Origin: Ensifer adhaerens
GTDB lineage: Bacteria > Pseudomonadota > Alphaproteobacteria > Rhizobiales > Rhizobiaceae
Assembly (NCBI RefSeq): GCF_002940685.1
Contig: NZ_PNFP01000012.1
Span: 1-64,000 of the forward strand
Direction of reading: 5' to 3'
DNA: 64,000 bases
The notes beneath the pieces are model-generated. The model was not told the DNA's origin and searched no databases. It saw only the letters and a program-made list of their open reading frames with translations. Below, piece after piece: positions 17,957 to 26,331 of this stretch. How positions within the stretch are numbered: the first letter of the stretch is position 1; every line of letters starts with the position of its first letter. Position numbers and translations under genes: made by a program.

Positions 17957-18991
17957 ATGGACGATCTGAAGTATGGAACCCGCAACAAGCGCGGCGACTG
18001 GGCGCCGAACGAGCCGATCGAAACGGCACCGCTGTTTGCTTTCCCACCAAAACTGCTGGCGCTCATCAAGTGGCTGCCGCATTATTTCTTTCCGTGGAAC
18101 GCGATCTTCGCCGCTTCCGCCGTCGCCTACTGGGCCTGGGTGATCCCGCCGGTCGAGACGATGCAGAGCCTGAGCTTCGGCTGGATCGCCTGGCTCTATG
18201 TCGTCAACGCGGCTTGCGTCTTCCTGTTCTACGGCGCTTTCGAACTGCATCTCTATGTGCTGAAGCGACAGGAAACGCGCTTCAAGTACAATGGCAAGTT
18301 CCCGGCCGAGCAGAAGAGCAAGGCCTTCTGGTTCGAAAGCCAGAACCTCGACAACATCCTGCGCACGTTCCTCTCAGGCGTCACCATCTGGACCGCCGTC
18401 GAAGTCGCCATGCTCTTTGCCTATGCCAATGGCTACGCGCCGTGGCTCACCTTCGCCGACAACCCCTGGACGCTCGCTTTGGTCGCGCTCGTCGTGCCAA
18501 TCATCCACGAGTTCCACTTCTTCTGCATTCATCGGCTCATCCACACGCCGTTCCTCTACAAGTGGGTGCATTCGGTCCACCACAATTCGGTGAACCCGTC
18601 GCCGTGGTCGTCGCTGTCGATGCATCCGGTCGAGCACCTGCTCTATTTCGGCACCGCCTTCTATCACCTGGTCCTGCCGTCCAACCCGGTCCTGATGCTC
18701 TACCAGCTTCACTATGCGGGCTTCGGCGCCATTCCCGGCCATGTCGGCTTCGACAAGGTCGAGGTCGGCGAAGAGACGCTGGTCGATAGCCACGCCTATG
18801 CGCATTACCTGCACCACAAATATTTCGAGGTGAACTACGGCGATGCCCTGATCCCGCTCGATCGCTGGTTCGGCACCTGGCACGACGGTTCCAAGGAGGG
18901 CGAGGCGCGGATGCAGGAACGCTACCGCAAGCGCAAGGAAAAACTCGCTCGCCGCAAGGCACGCAACACCATCGGGGAGGCAGCAGAATGA
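17957..18991 (+). CDS. membrane di-iron hydroxylase (sterol desaturase/fatty acid hydroxylase superfamily)
   Basis: A 344-residue integral membrane protein. Hydrophobic segments lie near residues 45-62, 73-95, 140-158 and 170-183. The di-iron histidine clusters are all present: HEFHFFCIHRLIH (184-196), HSVHH (205-209), HPVEH (223-227) and HAYAHYLHH (279-287). Family members insert oxygen or desaturate C-H bonds at the cytoplasmic membrane face using two electrons. GGGAGGAG lies 6 bases before the chosen ATG. The next gene, overlapping by four bases, encodes a Rieske ferredoxin, the probable electron donor. The substrate is unknown; a lipid, sterol-like or small hydrophobic compound is possible. 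Confidence 0.92.
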   Translation: MDDLKYGTRNKRGDWAPNEPIETAPLFAFPPKLLALIKWLPHYFFPWNAIFAASAVAYWAWVIPPVETMQSLSFGWIAWLYVVNAACVFLFYGAFELHLYVLKRQETRFKYNGKFPAEQKSKAFWFESQNLDNILRTFLSGVTIWTAVEVAMLFAYANGYAPWLTFADNPWTLALVALVVPIIHEFHFFCIHRLIHTPFLYKWVHSVHHNSVNPSPWSSLSMHPVEHLLYFGTAFYHLVLPSNPVLMLYQLHYAGFGAIPGHVGFDKVEVGEETLVDSHAYAHYLHHKYFEVNYGDALIPLDRWFGTWHDGSKEGEARMQERYRKRKEKLARRKARNTIGEAAE

Positions 18992-19311
18992 GCAACGTGA
19001 TCACCTGGGTTCCGGCTTGCAAGCTGGACGACATCGAACAGGAAGGGGCGATCCGCTTCGACCATGGCGGCCGCACCTACGCGATCTACCGCGGCCCCGA
19101 CGACAGCGTCTATTGCACCGCCGGTCTCTGCACCCACGAAGCCATCCATCTCGCCGATGGGTTGGTGATGGACTACGAGGTGGAATGTCCCAAGCATTCC
19201 GGTGCCTTCGACTATCGCACCGGTGAAGCCATCAGGCTTCCGGCCTGCGAGAATCTCAAGACCTATCCCGCCGAAATCGTCGACGGGGAGGTCCGCGTGG
19301 CCCTCGGCTGA
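18988..19311 (+). CDS. Rieske [2Fe-2S] ferredoxin
   Basis: A 107-residue soluble Rieske protein. The ligands are C48-x-H50 (CTH) and C67-x2-H70 (CPKH), the 17-residue spacing normal for oxygenase-type Rieske ferredoxins such as BphF. Its start overlaps the stop of the membrane hydroxylase gene by four bases (ATGA), strong evidence that the two work together. It would pass electrons from the flavoprotein encoded at 20565-21770 to the hydroxylase. Confidence 0.95.
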   Translation: MSNVITWVPACKLDDIEQEGAIRFDHGGRTYAIYRGPDDSVYCTAGLCTHEAIHLADGLVMDYEVECPKHSGAFDYRTGEAIRLPACENLKTYPAEIVDGEVRVALG

Positions 19312-19392
19312 GGTCGAGCACGCAAGCACTGACCGGGCCCGCGGGGCCCCCGGAATGCGCTCGGGTGATCCGGCACCCATCGGGAGGAAATC

Positions 19393-20337
19393 ATGAAATC
19401 CATGTGCCTGGCGGCAGCGCTTGCCGCCTTGTTGGGAAGTGCTGCCTCGGCGGAGACGATCGGCGTCTCGATGCAGAGCTTTGACAACAACTTCCAGACC
19501 CTGCTTCGTGAAGGCATAAGCGCCCGGGCGTCTGAAGCCGGCGGTGTCAGTGTTCAGATCGAGGACGCCCAGACCGACATCTCCAAGCAGCTCAACCAGG
19601 TCAACAACTTCATCGCGTCCGGCGTCGACGCGATCATCACGACGCTCGCCGATACCTCGGCCGCGCCCGGCATCAGCGAGGCGGCGGAGAAGGCCGGTAT
19701 CCCGCTCGTCTATCTCAACCTTGAGCCTGACAATGTCGCCAGACTGCCGCAAAAGCAGGCCTATGTCGGCAGCCGGGAGACCGATTCCGGCAAGCTGGGC
19801 GCGGAAGCTGCCTGCTCACTGCTGAAGGAAAAGGGCAAGGCCGGCGATGCGCAGGTCTATATCCTGATGGGCGACCTTGCCCACCAGGCCTCGCGCGATC
19901 GCACCTCGTCGTTCAAGGAAACGTTGGCTGCCGGCGACTGCAAGGGCGTGACGATCGCCGACGAACAATCGGCCGCCTGGACGCGAACCACTGCGATGGA
20001 TCTCACCACCAACTGGATCACCGCCGGTCGGCCGATCGACGTGGTCTTTGCCAACAATGACGAAATGGCGATCGGCGCCATCCAGGCGCTCAAGGCCGCC
20101 GGCGTGTCGATGGACGACGTGATCGTGGTCGGCATCGATGCGACGCAGGATGGCCTTGCCGCCATGGCCGCCGGCGATCTCGATGCGACGGTGTTCCAGA
20201 ACGCCAGGGGCCAGTCGGCAAGTGCGCTCGATGCCGCCGTTGCGCTGGCGCGCGGCAAGACCGTCGAACGCGAAGTGATGGTTCCCTTCGAGCTCGTCAC
20301 GCCCAGGAACATGGCCGACTACGCGACCCGCAACTGA
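19393..20337 (+). CDS. sugar-type ABC periplasmic binding protein (RbsB class), orphan
   Basis: A 314-residue exported protein. The signal peptide is MKSMCLAAALAALLGSAASA, followed by the family motif ETIGVSMQSFDNNFQ. The two-lobed ribose-type fold is shown by DGLAAMAAGDLDATVFQNARGQ and FANNDEMAIGAIQALKAAG. GGGAGGAAATC precedes the ATG. No permease or ATPase gene is nearby, so it either serves a transporter encoded elsewhere or delivers the ligand to something else. Its place between Rieske and reductase genes suggests the ligand is the hydroxylase substrate or inducer. Confidence 0.93.
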   Translation: MKSMCLAAALAALLGSAASAETIGVSMQSFDNNFQTLLREGISARASEAGGVSVQIEDAQTDISKQLNQVNNFIASGVDAIITTLADTSAAPGISEAAEKAGIPLVYLNLEPDNVARLPQKQAYVGSRETDSGKLGAEAACSLLKEKGKAGDAQVYILMGDLAHQASRDRTSSFKETLAAGDCKGVTIADEQSAAWTRTTAMDLTTNWITAGRPIDVVFANNDEMAIGAIQALKAAGVSMDDVIVVGIDATQDGLAAMAAGDLDATVFQNARGQSASALDAAVALARGKTVEREVMVPFELVTPRNMADYATRN

Positions 20338-20348
20338 TCCTCCGACTG

Positions 20349-20393
20349 CATGTTTTTGTCCTTTGCCGTAGCCGGTCGAAGGACAGAAACATG
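20349..20393. repeat. strong stem-loop, part of a rhizobial mosaic repeat
   Basis: CATGTTTTTGTCCTT, a 15-base loop, then AAGGACAGAAACATG form a 15-pair stem with one mismatch. It begins 12 bases after the binding-protein gene. This palindromic unit belongs to the intergenic mosaic elements common in Sinorhizobium. It could also stop or protect the upstream mRNA. Confidence 0.8.
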
Positions 20394-20398
20394 CGGGA

Positions 20399-20456
20399 GT
20401 TCAAAAGTTCTGCAGCGACCTTGGCGCGTCTGATCCGACGCGCGGCGCTGTGGGCC
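20399..20456 (-). repeat. mosaic repeat, GCTGCAG unit, copy 1
   Basis: The segment reading AAGTTCTGCAGCGACCTTGG, then a GCGCGTC/GACGCGC hairpin and CGGCGCTGT, matches the reverse complement of 54731-54784 over most of its length. It is flanked by the stem-loop at 20349-20393 and the GCGGGATG hairpin at 20498-20537, so 20349-20537 is one composite element. Confidence 0.75.
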
Positions 20457-20497
20457 GGCGCATGTCTCCTGCCTGCGCCGGCCACCTTTTTCCCTAA

Positions 20498-20537
20498 GCG
20501 GGATGAGGAAAAGTGCGGTTTTCCGCCCGCATCCCGT
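20498..20537. repeat. GCGGGATG palindrome unit
   Basis: GCGGGATG...CATCCCGT arms enclose GGAAAA...TTTTCC arms, giving a two-part hairpin. The outer arms are shared with 8385-8415. It ends 27 bases before the reductase ATG, so the reductase mRNA leader may contain it. Confidence 0.75.
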
Positions 20538-20564
20538 TCCACCCATGATTTATGGAGCCATGCC

Positions 20565-21770
20565 ATGGACCGCATCGTCATCATCGGCGCCGGGGAATCC
20601 GGCACGCGCGCGGCCTTTGCGCTGAGGGAATCCGGGTTTACCGGCAGCGTCACGCTGGTCGGCACCGAACCGCATCTGCCCTATGAGCGCCCGCCGCTGT
20701 CGAAACCTGTCAACGGCGCGGTGCAGATGAAGCCGATCTGCGGCGCCGAGGCTCTGAAGGCTGCCGGCATCGACTATCTCCAGGGCGTATCGGCGCTGAA
20801 CGTCGATCCGCATGCCCGGTCCGTGGCCTTGAGCGCGGGGGGAACGCTCACCTATGACAAGCTGCTGCTTTCCACTGGTGCCCGCCCGAGACGGCTGACG
20901 TGTCCCGGCTCGGAGCGCGCGCTTGATTTCCGCACCTTAGGCGATGCCGAAACCATCTTTTCGCGTGCCGCGGCAGGGCAGAACGTTGCGATCATCGGTG
21001 GTGGTCTGATCGGCATGGAGCTCGCGGCGGTGCTGCGCGGCAAGGGCATAGATGTCGGCATTATCGAAATGGCGCCGAAGCCGCTCGGACGCGCGGTTCC
21101 GGCACGCTTTGCTGCAAGGTTCCACGCCCGGCACCAGGCCGAAGGTGTCGGCTTCCATCTCGGGCAGGGCATCGCCGAAATCACCGACGATGCGGTTGTT
21201 CTCGCCGACGGCGGCAAGGTGCCGGCCGATATCGTCGTCGCGGCGATCGGCGTCCAGCCGGACACAGCACTTGCCGAGGCGGCAGGGATTGCCGTCGGCA
21301 ACGGTATCCTGACGGACGGTCATCTGCGCACCAGCGACCCGAACATCTATGCGTCAGGCGATTGCGCCGCCGTGGCCCAGCCGGGCGGCGGCCATGTGCG
21401 GTTTGAAAGCTGGCGCAATGCCCGCGCCCAGGCGGAGGCAGCGGCCCGCAACATGGCCGGCGGCAAGGAGATCTTTGCCGCGATCCCCTGGTTCTGGACT
21501 GATCAATACGATCTCGGCCTGCAGGTGGCGGGCCTGCCGCATCCGGACCATCAAAGCGTGATACGCCAACTCGAAGGCGGCGAACTCGAATTCTACCTCG
21601 ATGGTGGGTGCCTCGTCGCGGCCGCAGGCCTTGGTGTCGGCAATGGCCTCGCCAAGGAGATCAAGCTGGCGGAAATGCTGATCGCCGCCGGCATCAGCCC
21701 CGATCCGGCAGTGCTCGCCGATCCCGGCGTGAACCTCAAGTCGCTCTTGAAAAGCGCGCGGGCGGCCTGA
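20565..21770 (+). CDS. FAD-dependent ferredoxin reductase-like flavoprotein
   Basis: A 401-residue NAD(P)H:ferredoxin reductase of the BphA4/rhodocoxin-reductase type. The N-terminal FAD motif is RIVIIGAGESGTRAAFALRE, the second nucleotide motif is NVAIIGGGLIGMELAAVL (about residues 143-160), the ATG-like motif is LLLSTGARPRRL and the C-terminal FAD motif is NIYASGDCAAV. The start at 20565 has GGAG about 8 bases upstream. It shares one base with the following TIM-barrel gene (TGATG). It would reduce the Rieske ferredoxin encoded 1.3 kb upstream, completing a three-component hydroxylase. Confidence 0.93.
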   Translation: MDRIVIIGAGESGTRAAFALRESGFTGSVTLVGTEPHLPYERPPLSKPVNGAVQMKPICGAEALKAAGIDYLQGVSALNVDPHARSVALSAGGTLTYDKLLLSTGARPRRLTCPGSERALDFRTLGDAETIFSRAAAGQNVAIIGGGLIGMELAAVLRGKGIDVGIIEMAPKPLGRAVPARFAARFHARHQAEGVGFHLGQGIAEITDDAVVLADGGKVPADIVVAAIGVQPDTALAEAAGIAVGNGILTDGHLRTSDPNIYASGDCAAVAQPGGGHVRFESWRNARAQAEAAARNMAGGKEIFAAIPWFWTDQYDLGLQVAGLPHPDHQSVIRQLEGGELEFYLDGGCLVAAAGLGVGNGLAKEIKLAEMLIAAGISPDPAVLADPGVNLKSLLKSARAA

Positions 21771-22648
21771 TGCAGAACCTGCTTGTCTTTCAGTCGCTCT
21801 GGGCCATGGAGCGCCGGCATCCGGACGGACACGAGCGCAGTCTTGAAGAAAACATCGCTGCCATCGTCGAGGCCGGGTTCGACGGCATCAGCGCGCACTA
21901 CACCAGCCGCCATGACGTTGTGCGCCTCAACGAAGCGATCCGCGGCACCGGCTTGAAGATCGAGGGCGTCTGCTTTCCGAGAAGCGTCGAGGATCTGCGC
22001 CTGACGCTGGAACTGGCCTCGGAGTTCCCGGTGAGCCATATCGACCTGCAGGCCGACATTCGTCCACGCAGGGTCGAGGATTGCCTGCCCCTGCTCGACG
22101 GCTGGATGCGGCTTGCAGAGCAGGCGCGTGTTCCCGTCTACGTCGAAACCCATCGCCACCGGATCACCAGCGACCTGCTGTTCACGCTCGACCTGCTCGA
22201 CCGGCGGCCCGATCTGCCGCTCTTGGCCGACCTCTCGCATTACCTGGTCGGCCGCGAATTCGCCTTTCCGGTCGAGGACGAAAGCCACGCCCAGATCCGG
22301 CGCGTCCTAGACAATGCCAGGGCGTTCCACGGCCGCATCGGTTCGTGCCAGCAGATCCAGATCGAGCTTTCCTTTGCGCAGCATCGACCATGGCTGGAGC
22401 TCTTCCGTAACTGGTGGGCCTGCGGTTTCCGGAAATGGCGCGCCCGCGCCGCTGACGATGCCGAGCTGGTCATGACCTGCGAGCTTGGCCCCAGGCCCTA
22501 TGCGATTACCGACAGGCACGGCAACGACACGACCGACCGCTGGGCCGAGGCGCTTCTGCTGCGCGAGATGGTCCGTGAAATCTGGGCGGAGAGCGCCATG
22601 CTCCCGGCGCGTGAAACAAGGGATTTGACGCCTGAAGTCGTCACTTAA
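21770..22648 (+). CDS. TIM-barrel sugar isomerase/epimerase-like protein
   Basis: A 292-residue protein with the layout of the xylose-isomerase-like TIM-barrel superfamily. N-terminal strand/helix units (SLEENIAAIVEAGFDGISAHY) are followed by HIDLQADIR, VYVETHRHRITSD with possible metal ligands E and H, and LLADLSHYLVG. The C-terminal ELGPRPYAITD is also typical. It starts on the stop of the flavoprotein gene, so the two are translationally coupled. Its stop overlaps the end of the convergent CatR gene by eight bases. It may rearrange the hydroxylated product or the ligand of the binding protein; this is inference. Confidence 0.8.
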   Translation: MQNLLVFQSLWAMERRHPDGHERSLEENIAAIVEAGFDGISAHYTSRHDVVRLNEAIRGTGLKIEGVCFPRSVEDLRLTLELASEFPVSHIDLQADIRPRRVEDCLPLLDGWMRLAEQARVPVYVETHRHRITSDLLFTLDLLDRRPDLPLLADLSHYLVGREFAFPVEDESHAQIRRVLDNARAFHGRIGSCQQIQIELSFAQHRPWLELFRNWWACGFRKWRARAADDAELVMTCELGPRPYAITDRHGNDTTDRWAEALLLREMVREIWAESAMLPARETRDLTPEVVT

Positions 22649-23582
22649 CGAAGGATGGCCGGAATGGCAGATTGTGCTCGAGGCCGAGCCAGGGCGGGTT
22701 CTCCGCATACATTTCGACGATCAGATCCTTGATCAGCTCGATATGGCGTGAATTGTCGCCGGCCCGATGGTTGAGAATGACCGGCGAGGTCGCACGTTCG
22801 CCCTCGACCATGCGATAATGCACGTCCGAGCGGACCTGCCGGGCCGAAGAGGGCACGACGCAGAGGCCGGCTTCCGAGGCGACGAGGCCAAGGGCGCTCT
22901 GGATCTCGCGCACTTCATGCACCTCGGCCGGGCGCACATCCTCAGCGTGAAGCAGGCTGAGCACGTGATCGGCATAACTCGGGCGCGGTTCCTTGGGATA
23001 GACGATCAGCTTCTGACCGTTGAGCGCGCTCAAGGGCAGCGGAGACGTCTCAGCAGCCAGTGGCGTGCCCTGGGGTATTGCGATCGCAAGGCGCTCCTCG
23101 CGCATGAGGATGCCGACGACATTGGGATCGTTGTGGTGGAGCCGGCCGAAGCCGACATCGATCCGGCCTTCCTTCAGCGCCGCGATCTGCTGCACCGACA
23201 CCATCTCGAGCAGCCTGATGTCGAGCTCCGGCGCGTTCTGGCGCAGCTTGCGCACGAGCGTCGGCAACCCGCCATAGAGCGTGGAGGCGACGAAACCGAT
23301 CGACAGCACGCGGTTCTGGTTGAGGCCGACGCGGCGCGTCGCCTCCACCATCTGCTCGACTCTCCCCAGAACTTGCAGCGACTGCTCGTAAAACAGCCGG
23401 CCTGCTTCCGTCAGCCGCACCGGCCGGCTCTTGCGGATGATCAGCGGCACGCCCAGTTCTTCCTCAAGCAGCTGGATCTGCCGGCTCAAGGGCGGCTGGG
23501 CTATGTGCAGCTGCTCGGCGGCGCGGGTGAAATTGCGCTCACGGGCGACGGCGACGAAGTAGCGAAGCTGGCGCAGATCCAA
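22641..23582 (-). CDS. catR: LysR-family regulator of catechol catabolism
   Basis: A 313-residue LysR protein of the CatR/CatM/BenM group. The N-terminus LDLRQLRYFVAVARERNFTRAAEQLHIAQPPLSRQIQ is characteristic, followed by a muconate-type effector domain. A TTG at 23582 is taken as start because it gives the family-typical N-terminus with AAAGG 8 bases upstream; the upstream ATG at 23645 is possible but would add about 21 residues. It is divergent from catB with two ATAC-N7-GTAT-like dyads in the gap. It probably activates catB and downstream genes in response to cis,cis-muconate. Confidence 0.92.
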   Translation of the reverse strand: MDLRQLRYFVAVARERNFTRAAEQLHIAQPPLSRQIQLLEEELGVPLIIRKSRPVRLTEAGRLFYEQSLQVLGRVEQMVEATRRVGLNQNRVLSIGFVASTLYGGLPTLVRKLRQNAPELDIRLLEMVSVQQIAALKEGRIDVGFGRLHHNDPNVVGILMREERLAIAIPQGTPLAAETSPLPLSALNGQKLIVYPKEPRPSYADHVLSLLHAEDVRPAEVHEVREIQSALGLVASEAGLCVVPSSARQVRSDVHYRMVEGERATSPVILNHRAGDNSRHIELIKDLIVEMYAENPPWLGLEHNLPFRPSFVK

Positions 23583-23601
23583 TGTTACAGCCTTTATTTT
23601 C

Positions 23602-23616
23602 CTACCATTGCGGTAT
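23602..23616. promoter_or_regulatory. CatR-type dyad, site near catR
   Basis: CTAC-CATTGCG-GTAT matches the ATAC-N7-GTAT consensus of BenM/CatM sites at 7 of 8 positions. It lies 20 bases upstream of the catR start, fitting autoregulation. Confidence 0.65.
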
Positions 23617-23662
23617 GTTGCAGTGCGGCAAGCGCATGAATGCACGTAATCTTTGCCATACT

Positions 23663-23677
23663 ATACCGTGAAGGTAT
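23663..23677. promoter_or_regulatory. CatR-type dyad, site near catB
   Basis: ATAC-CGTGAAG-GTAT is an exact match to the ATAC-N7-GTAT consensus known for BenM/CatM, 58 bases upstream of the catB ATG, where an activator site of a LysR-type protein is expected. Confidence 0.8.
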
Positions 23678-23734
23678 CATAGATAACCTATTTGGTGTTG
23701 GACGTCACGCGCTGCGTGGGCGCACATTCAGGTC

Positions 23735-24916
23735 ATGAACACGACCCTTGCACCCCTTGCTCCGACCGCAGCCCTGGCCCCCGTCGTCGAACGGGTCGAA
23801 ACGATACTGGTCGACCTGCCGACGATCCGGCCGCACAAGCTCTCGGTCGCGACCATGACCGGCCAGACACTGATGCTGGTGAAGGTTCATTGCAGCGACG
23901 GCACGGTTGGCATCGGCGAAGGCACGACGATCGGCGGGCTCGCTTATGGCGGCGAAAGCCCGGAATCGATGAAGCTTTCGATCGATACCTATTTCGCGCC
24001 TGTCATGGTTGGCGAGGACGCGACCCGCGTGAAGGCGCTGATGGCGCGCATCGGCAAGGCGGTGAAGGAAAACCGCTTCGCCAAGTGTGCAATCGAAACG
24101 GCGCTGCTCGACGCCCATGGAAAGCGCCTGGGTCTGCCGATCAGCGAACTACTCGGCGGCGCGCTGCGCAAGCGGCTGCCGGTCGCATGGACACTGGCGT
24201 CGGGCGATACCGCCAAGGATATTGCCGAAGCAGAGACAATGCTCGACCTTCGCCGCCACCGGATCTTCAAGCTGAAGATCGGTGCCAGGCCGTTGAAGGA
24301 CGACATCGCCCATGTGGCGGAGATCAAGAAGGCGCTCGGCGACCGCGGCGCGGTGCGCGTCGACGTCAACATGGCCTGGAGCGAATTCGAGGCCGCCTAC
24401 GGCATGGCCGCGCTTGCCGACGCCGGTTGCGAACTGGTCGAGCAGCCGGTTGCATCGACCGCGGCACTCGGGCGCCTCGTCCGCCGCTTTCCGGTGGCGC
24501 TGATGGCCGACGAGTCGCTGACCGGGCCTGAATCGGCCTTCGAGATTGCCAAGACCAAGGGTGCCGACGTCTTTGCCGTCAAGATCGAGCAGAGCGGCGG
24601 GCTGTTCAATGCCCAGCGCGTGGCGGCGATCGCCGATGCCGCCGGCATCGAACTCTACGGCGGCACGATGCTGGAAGGTGGCATCGGCACGGTGGCGTCA
24701 GCCCACGTATTTTCCACCTTCACCAATCTGCAATGGGGCACGGAACTCTTTGGCCCGCTGCTGTTGACCGAGGAAATCCTGTCGACCCCGCTCGATTACA
24801 GCGACTTCGAACTGACGGTGCCAGACGGGCCGGGGCTCGGGATCGAACTTGATGAAGACCGGTTGAAGTTCTTTGCGCGCGACGGGCTGCGCAAGACGAT
24901 CAGCGTTGCGAAGTGA
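23735..24916 (+). CDS. catB: muconate cycloisomerase
   Basis: A 393-residue enolase-superfamily enzyme converting cis,cis-muconate to muconolactone. Catalytic lysines lie in FKLKIG. Metal ligands are D in VDVNMAW, E in LVEQPVA and D in MADESLTG, and the second base is K in AVKIEQSGG. It heads catBCA, divergent from catR. The chosen ATG has only a weak ribosome site. Length and motif order are normal. Mandelate-racemase/muconate-lactonising relatives exist, but the cat context settles the role. Confidence 0.96.
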   Translation: MNTTLAPLAPTAALAPVVERVETILVDLPTIRPHKLSVATMTGQTLMLVKVHCSDGTVGIGEGTTIGGLAYGGESPESMKLSIDTYFAPVMVGEDATRVKALMARIGKAVKENRFAKCAIETALLDAHGKRLGLPISELLGGALRKRLPVAWTLASGDTAKDIAEAETMLDLRRHRIFKLKIGARPLKDDIAHVAEIKKALGDRGAVRVDVNMAWSEFEAAYGMAALADAGCELVEQPVASTAALGRLVRRFPVALMADESLTGPESAFEIAKTKGADVFAVKIEQSGGLFNAQRVAAIADAAGIELYGGTMLEGGIGTVASAHVFSTFTNLQWGTELFGPLLLTEEILSTPLDYSDFELTVPDGPGLGIELDEDRLKFFARDGLRKTISVAK

Positions 24917-24926
24917 GGATCGGCCC

Positions 24927-25217
24927 ATGCTGTTTCACGTACGAATGGACGTTCGCATTCCCCATGACTTTCCGGCTGAGCAGGCAGCGGAAATCATCGC
25001 CCGGGAAAAGGCCTATTCGCAATGGCTGCAGCAGAGCGGCAAGTGGCGGCATATCTGGCGGATCGCGGGCGAGTACGCCAACTACAGCGTCTTTGACGTC
25101 AAGGACAATGCCGAGCTGCACGAGATCCTCTTGGGCCTGCCGCTCTTCAAATTCATGCAGATCGAAGTGACGCCGCTGCTTCGGCATCCGTCGTCGGTCC
25201 GCGAGGACGATAGCTAG
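24927..25217 (+). CDS. catC: muconolactone delta-isomerase
   Basis: A 96-residue enzyme converting muconolactone to 3-oxoadipate enol-lactone. The start MLFHVRMDVRIPHDFPAEQA and the middle EKAYSQWLQQSGKWRHIWRIAGEYANYSVFDV are strongly conserved in CatC. The ATG at 24927 follows GAGGAT by about 7 bases and catB by 10 bases. The usual homodecameric enzyme is of this size. Confidence 0.96.
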   Translation: MLFHVRMDVRIPHDFPAEQAAEIIAREKAYSQWLQQSGKWRHIWRIAGEYANYSVFDVKDNAELHEILLGLPLFKFMQIEVTPLLRHPSSVREDDS

Positions 25218-25292
25218 ATTTTTGTGCGTGCCGCGGCCGGGAGGTTTGGCAAGCGGCTTGAGCTTCAAGACAATCCAAGTGGAGGATTTGAT

Positions 25293-26231
25293 ATGAGTGT
25301 GAAGATTTTCGACAAGCCGGAGACTCAAGCTTTCCTGCAGATCTTGAGCGGCCTCGACAAGGACGGCGGCAATCCGCGCGTCAAGGAGATCGTGCACCGG
25401 CTGATGTCGGACCTGTTCAAGGCGATCGACGATCTCGACATCACCCCAGACGAATACTGGACCGGCATTGCCTGGCTGAATGAAATCGGTGCGGCCGGCC
25501 AGGCTGGCCTGATTTCGCCCGGCCTCGGCCTCGACCATTTCCTCGATGAACGCCTAGACGCGATCGACGAAGCGCTCGGCATCGAGAATCAGACGCCGCG
25601 AACGATCGAAGGTCCGCTCTATGTCGCCGGCGCGCCGGCCTCGGAAGGGTTTGCCCGCCTCGATGACGGCCGCGACACCAATGGCCAGACGCTGATCATG
25701 CACGGCACCGTCTACGATGCCGCCGGCGAACCGCTGAAGGGCGCGACCGTCGAGGTCTGGCACTGCGATACCCGCGGCTTCTATTCGCACTTCGACCCGA
25801 CCGGCCTGCAGGCGCCGTTCAACATGCGCCGCACGATCGTGACCGACGCCAAGGGCTGTTACAAGTTCCAGAGCATCGTGCCGCACGGATACGGCGTGCC
25901 CCCGGGCAGCCCGACCGAACAGCTGCTTTCCGCCCTTGGCCGCCACGGCCAGCGCCCGGCCCATATCCATTTCTTCATCAGCGCCGACGGCCATCGCAAG
26001 CTGACGACCCAGATCAACATCGCCGGCGACCCGCTGGTCAACGATGACTTCGCCTATGCCACCCGCGACGGCCTGGTGCCCGATGTCACCGAGCGCACCG
26101 ACGAAGCGAGCATCAAGGCGAACGGTCTTTCCGGTCCCTTCGCCGAAATCGAATTCGACATCCATCTGACCTCACTGGTCAATGGCGTCGACAACCAGAT
26201 CAACGAGCAGCGCAAGCGCGCCGCCGCCTGA
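25293..26231 (+). CDS. catA: catechol 1,2-dioxygenase
   Basis: A 312-residue intradiol dioxygenase cleaving catechol to cis,cis-muconate with non-heme Fe(III). The four iron ligands are visible as Y164 (GFYSHF), Y200 (PHGYGVPP), H224 and H226 (RPAHIHFF). An N-terminal helical dimerisation/lipid-binding domain precedes them. GGAGG stands 8 bases before the ATG at 25293. It follows catC by 75 bases; a hairpin separates it from benA. Confidence 0.96.
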   Translation: MSVKIFDKPETQAFLQILSGLDKDGGNPRVKEIVHRLMSDLFKAIDDLDITPDEYWTGIAWLNEIGAAGQAGLISPGLGLDHFLDERLDAIDEALGIENQTPRTIEGPLYVAGAPASEGFARLDDGRDTNGQTLIMHGTVYDAAGEPLKGATVEVWHCDTRGFYSHFDPTGLQAPFNMRRTIVTDAKGCYKFQSIVPHGYGVPPGSPTEQLLSALGRHGQRPAHIHFFISADGHRKLTTQINIAGDPLVNDDFAYATRDGLVPDVTERTDEASIKANGLSGPFAEIEFDIHLTSLVNGVDNQINEQRKRAAA

Positions 26232-26239
26232 TCGTTGCC

Positions 26240-26262
26240 GCGGCGGCCGAACAAGCCGCCGC
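26240..26262. other. intercistronic hairpin between catA and benA
   Basis: GCGGCGGC, seven bases, GCCGCCGC form a perfect 8-pair stem 8 bases after the catA stop. No T-tract follows, so it is more likely an RNA processing or stability element than a terminator. It may give cat and ben parts different mRNA levels. Confidence 0.5.
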
Positions 26263-26331
26263 ACCCTGACATCAGACATTGTTGCAATCGCTAGAGCCGA
26301 GCACGGATCAGCCGTTTGCGGGAGAAGAACC

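Noticed and set aside
19393..20337. Complete sugar ABC importer in the hydroxylase cluster
   Set aside because: Only the binding protein is present; no permease or ATPase gene is found between 16.8 and 22.7 kb.
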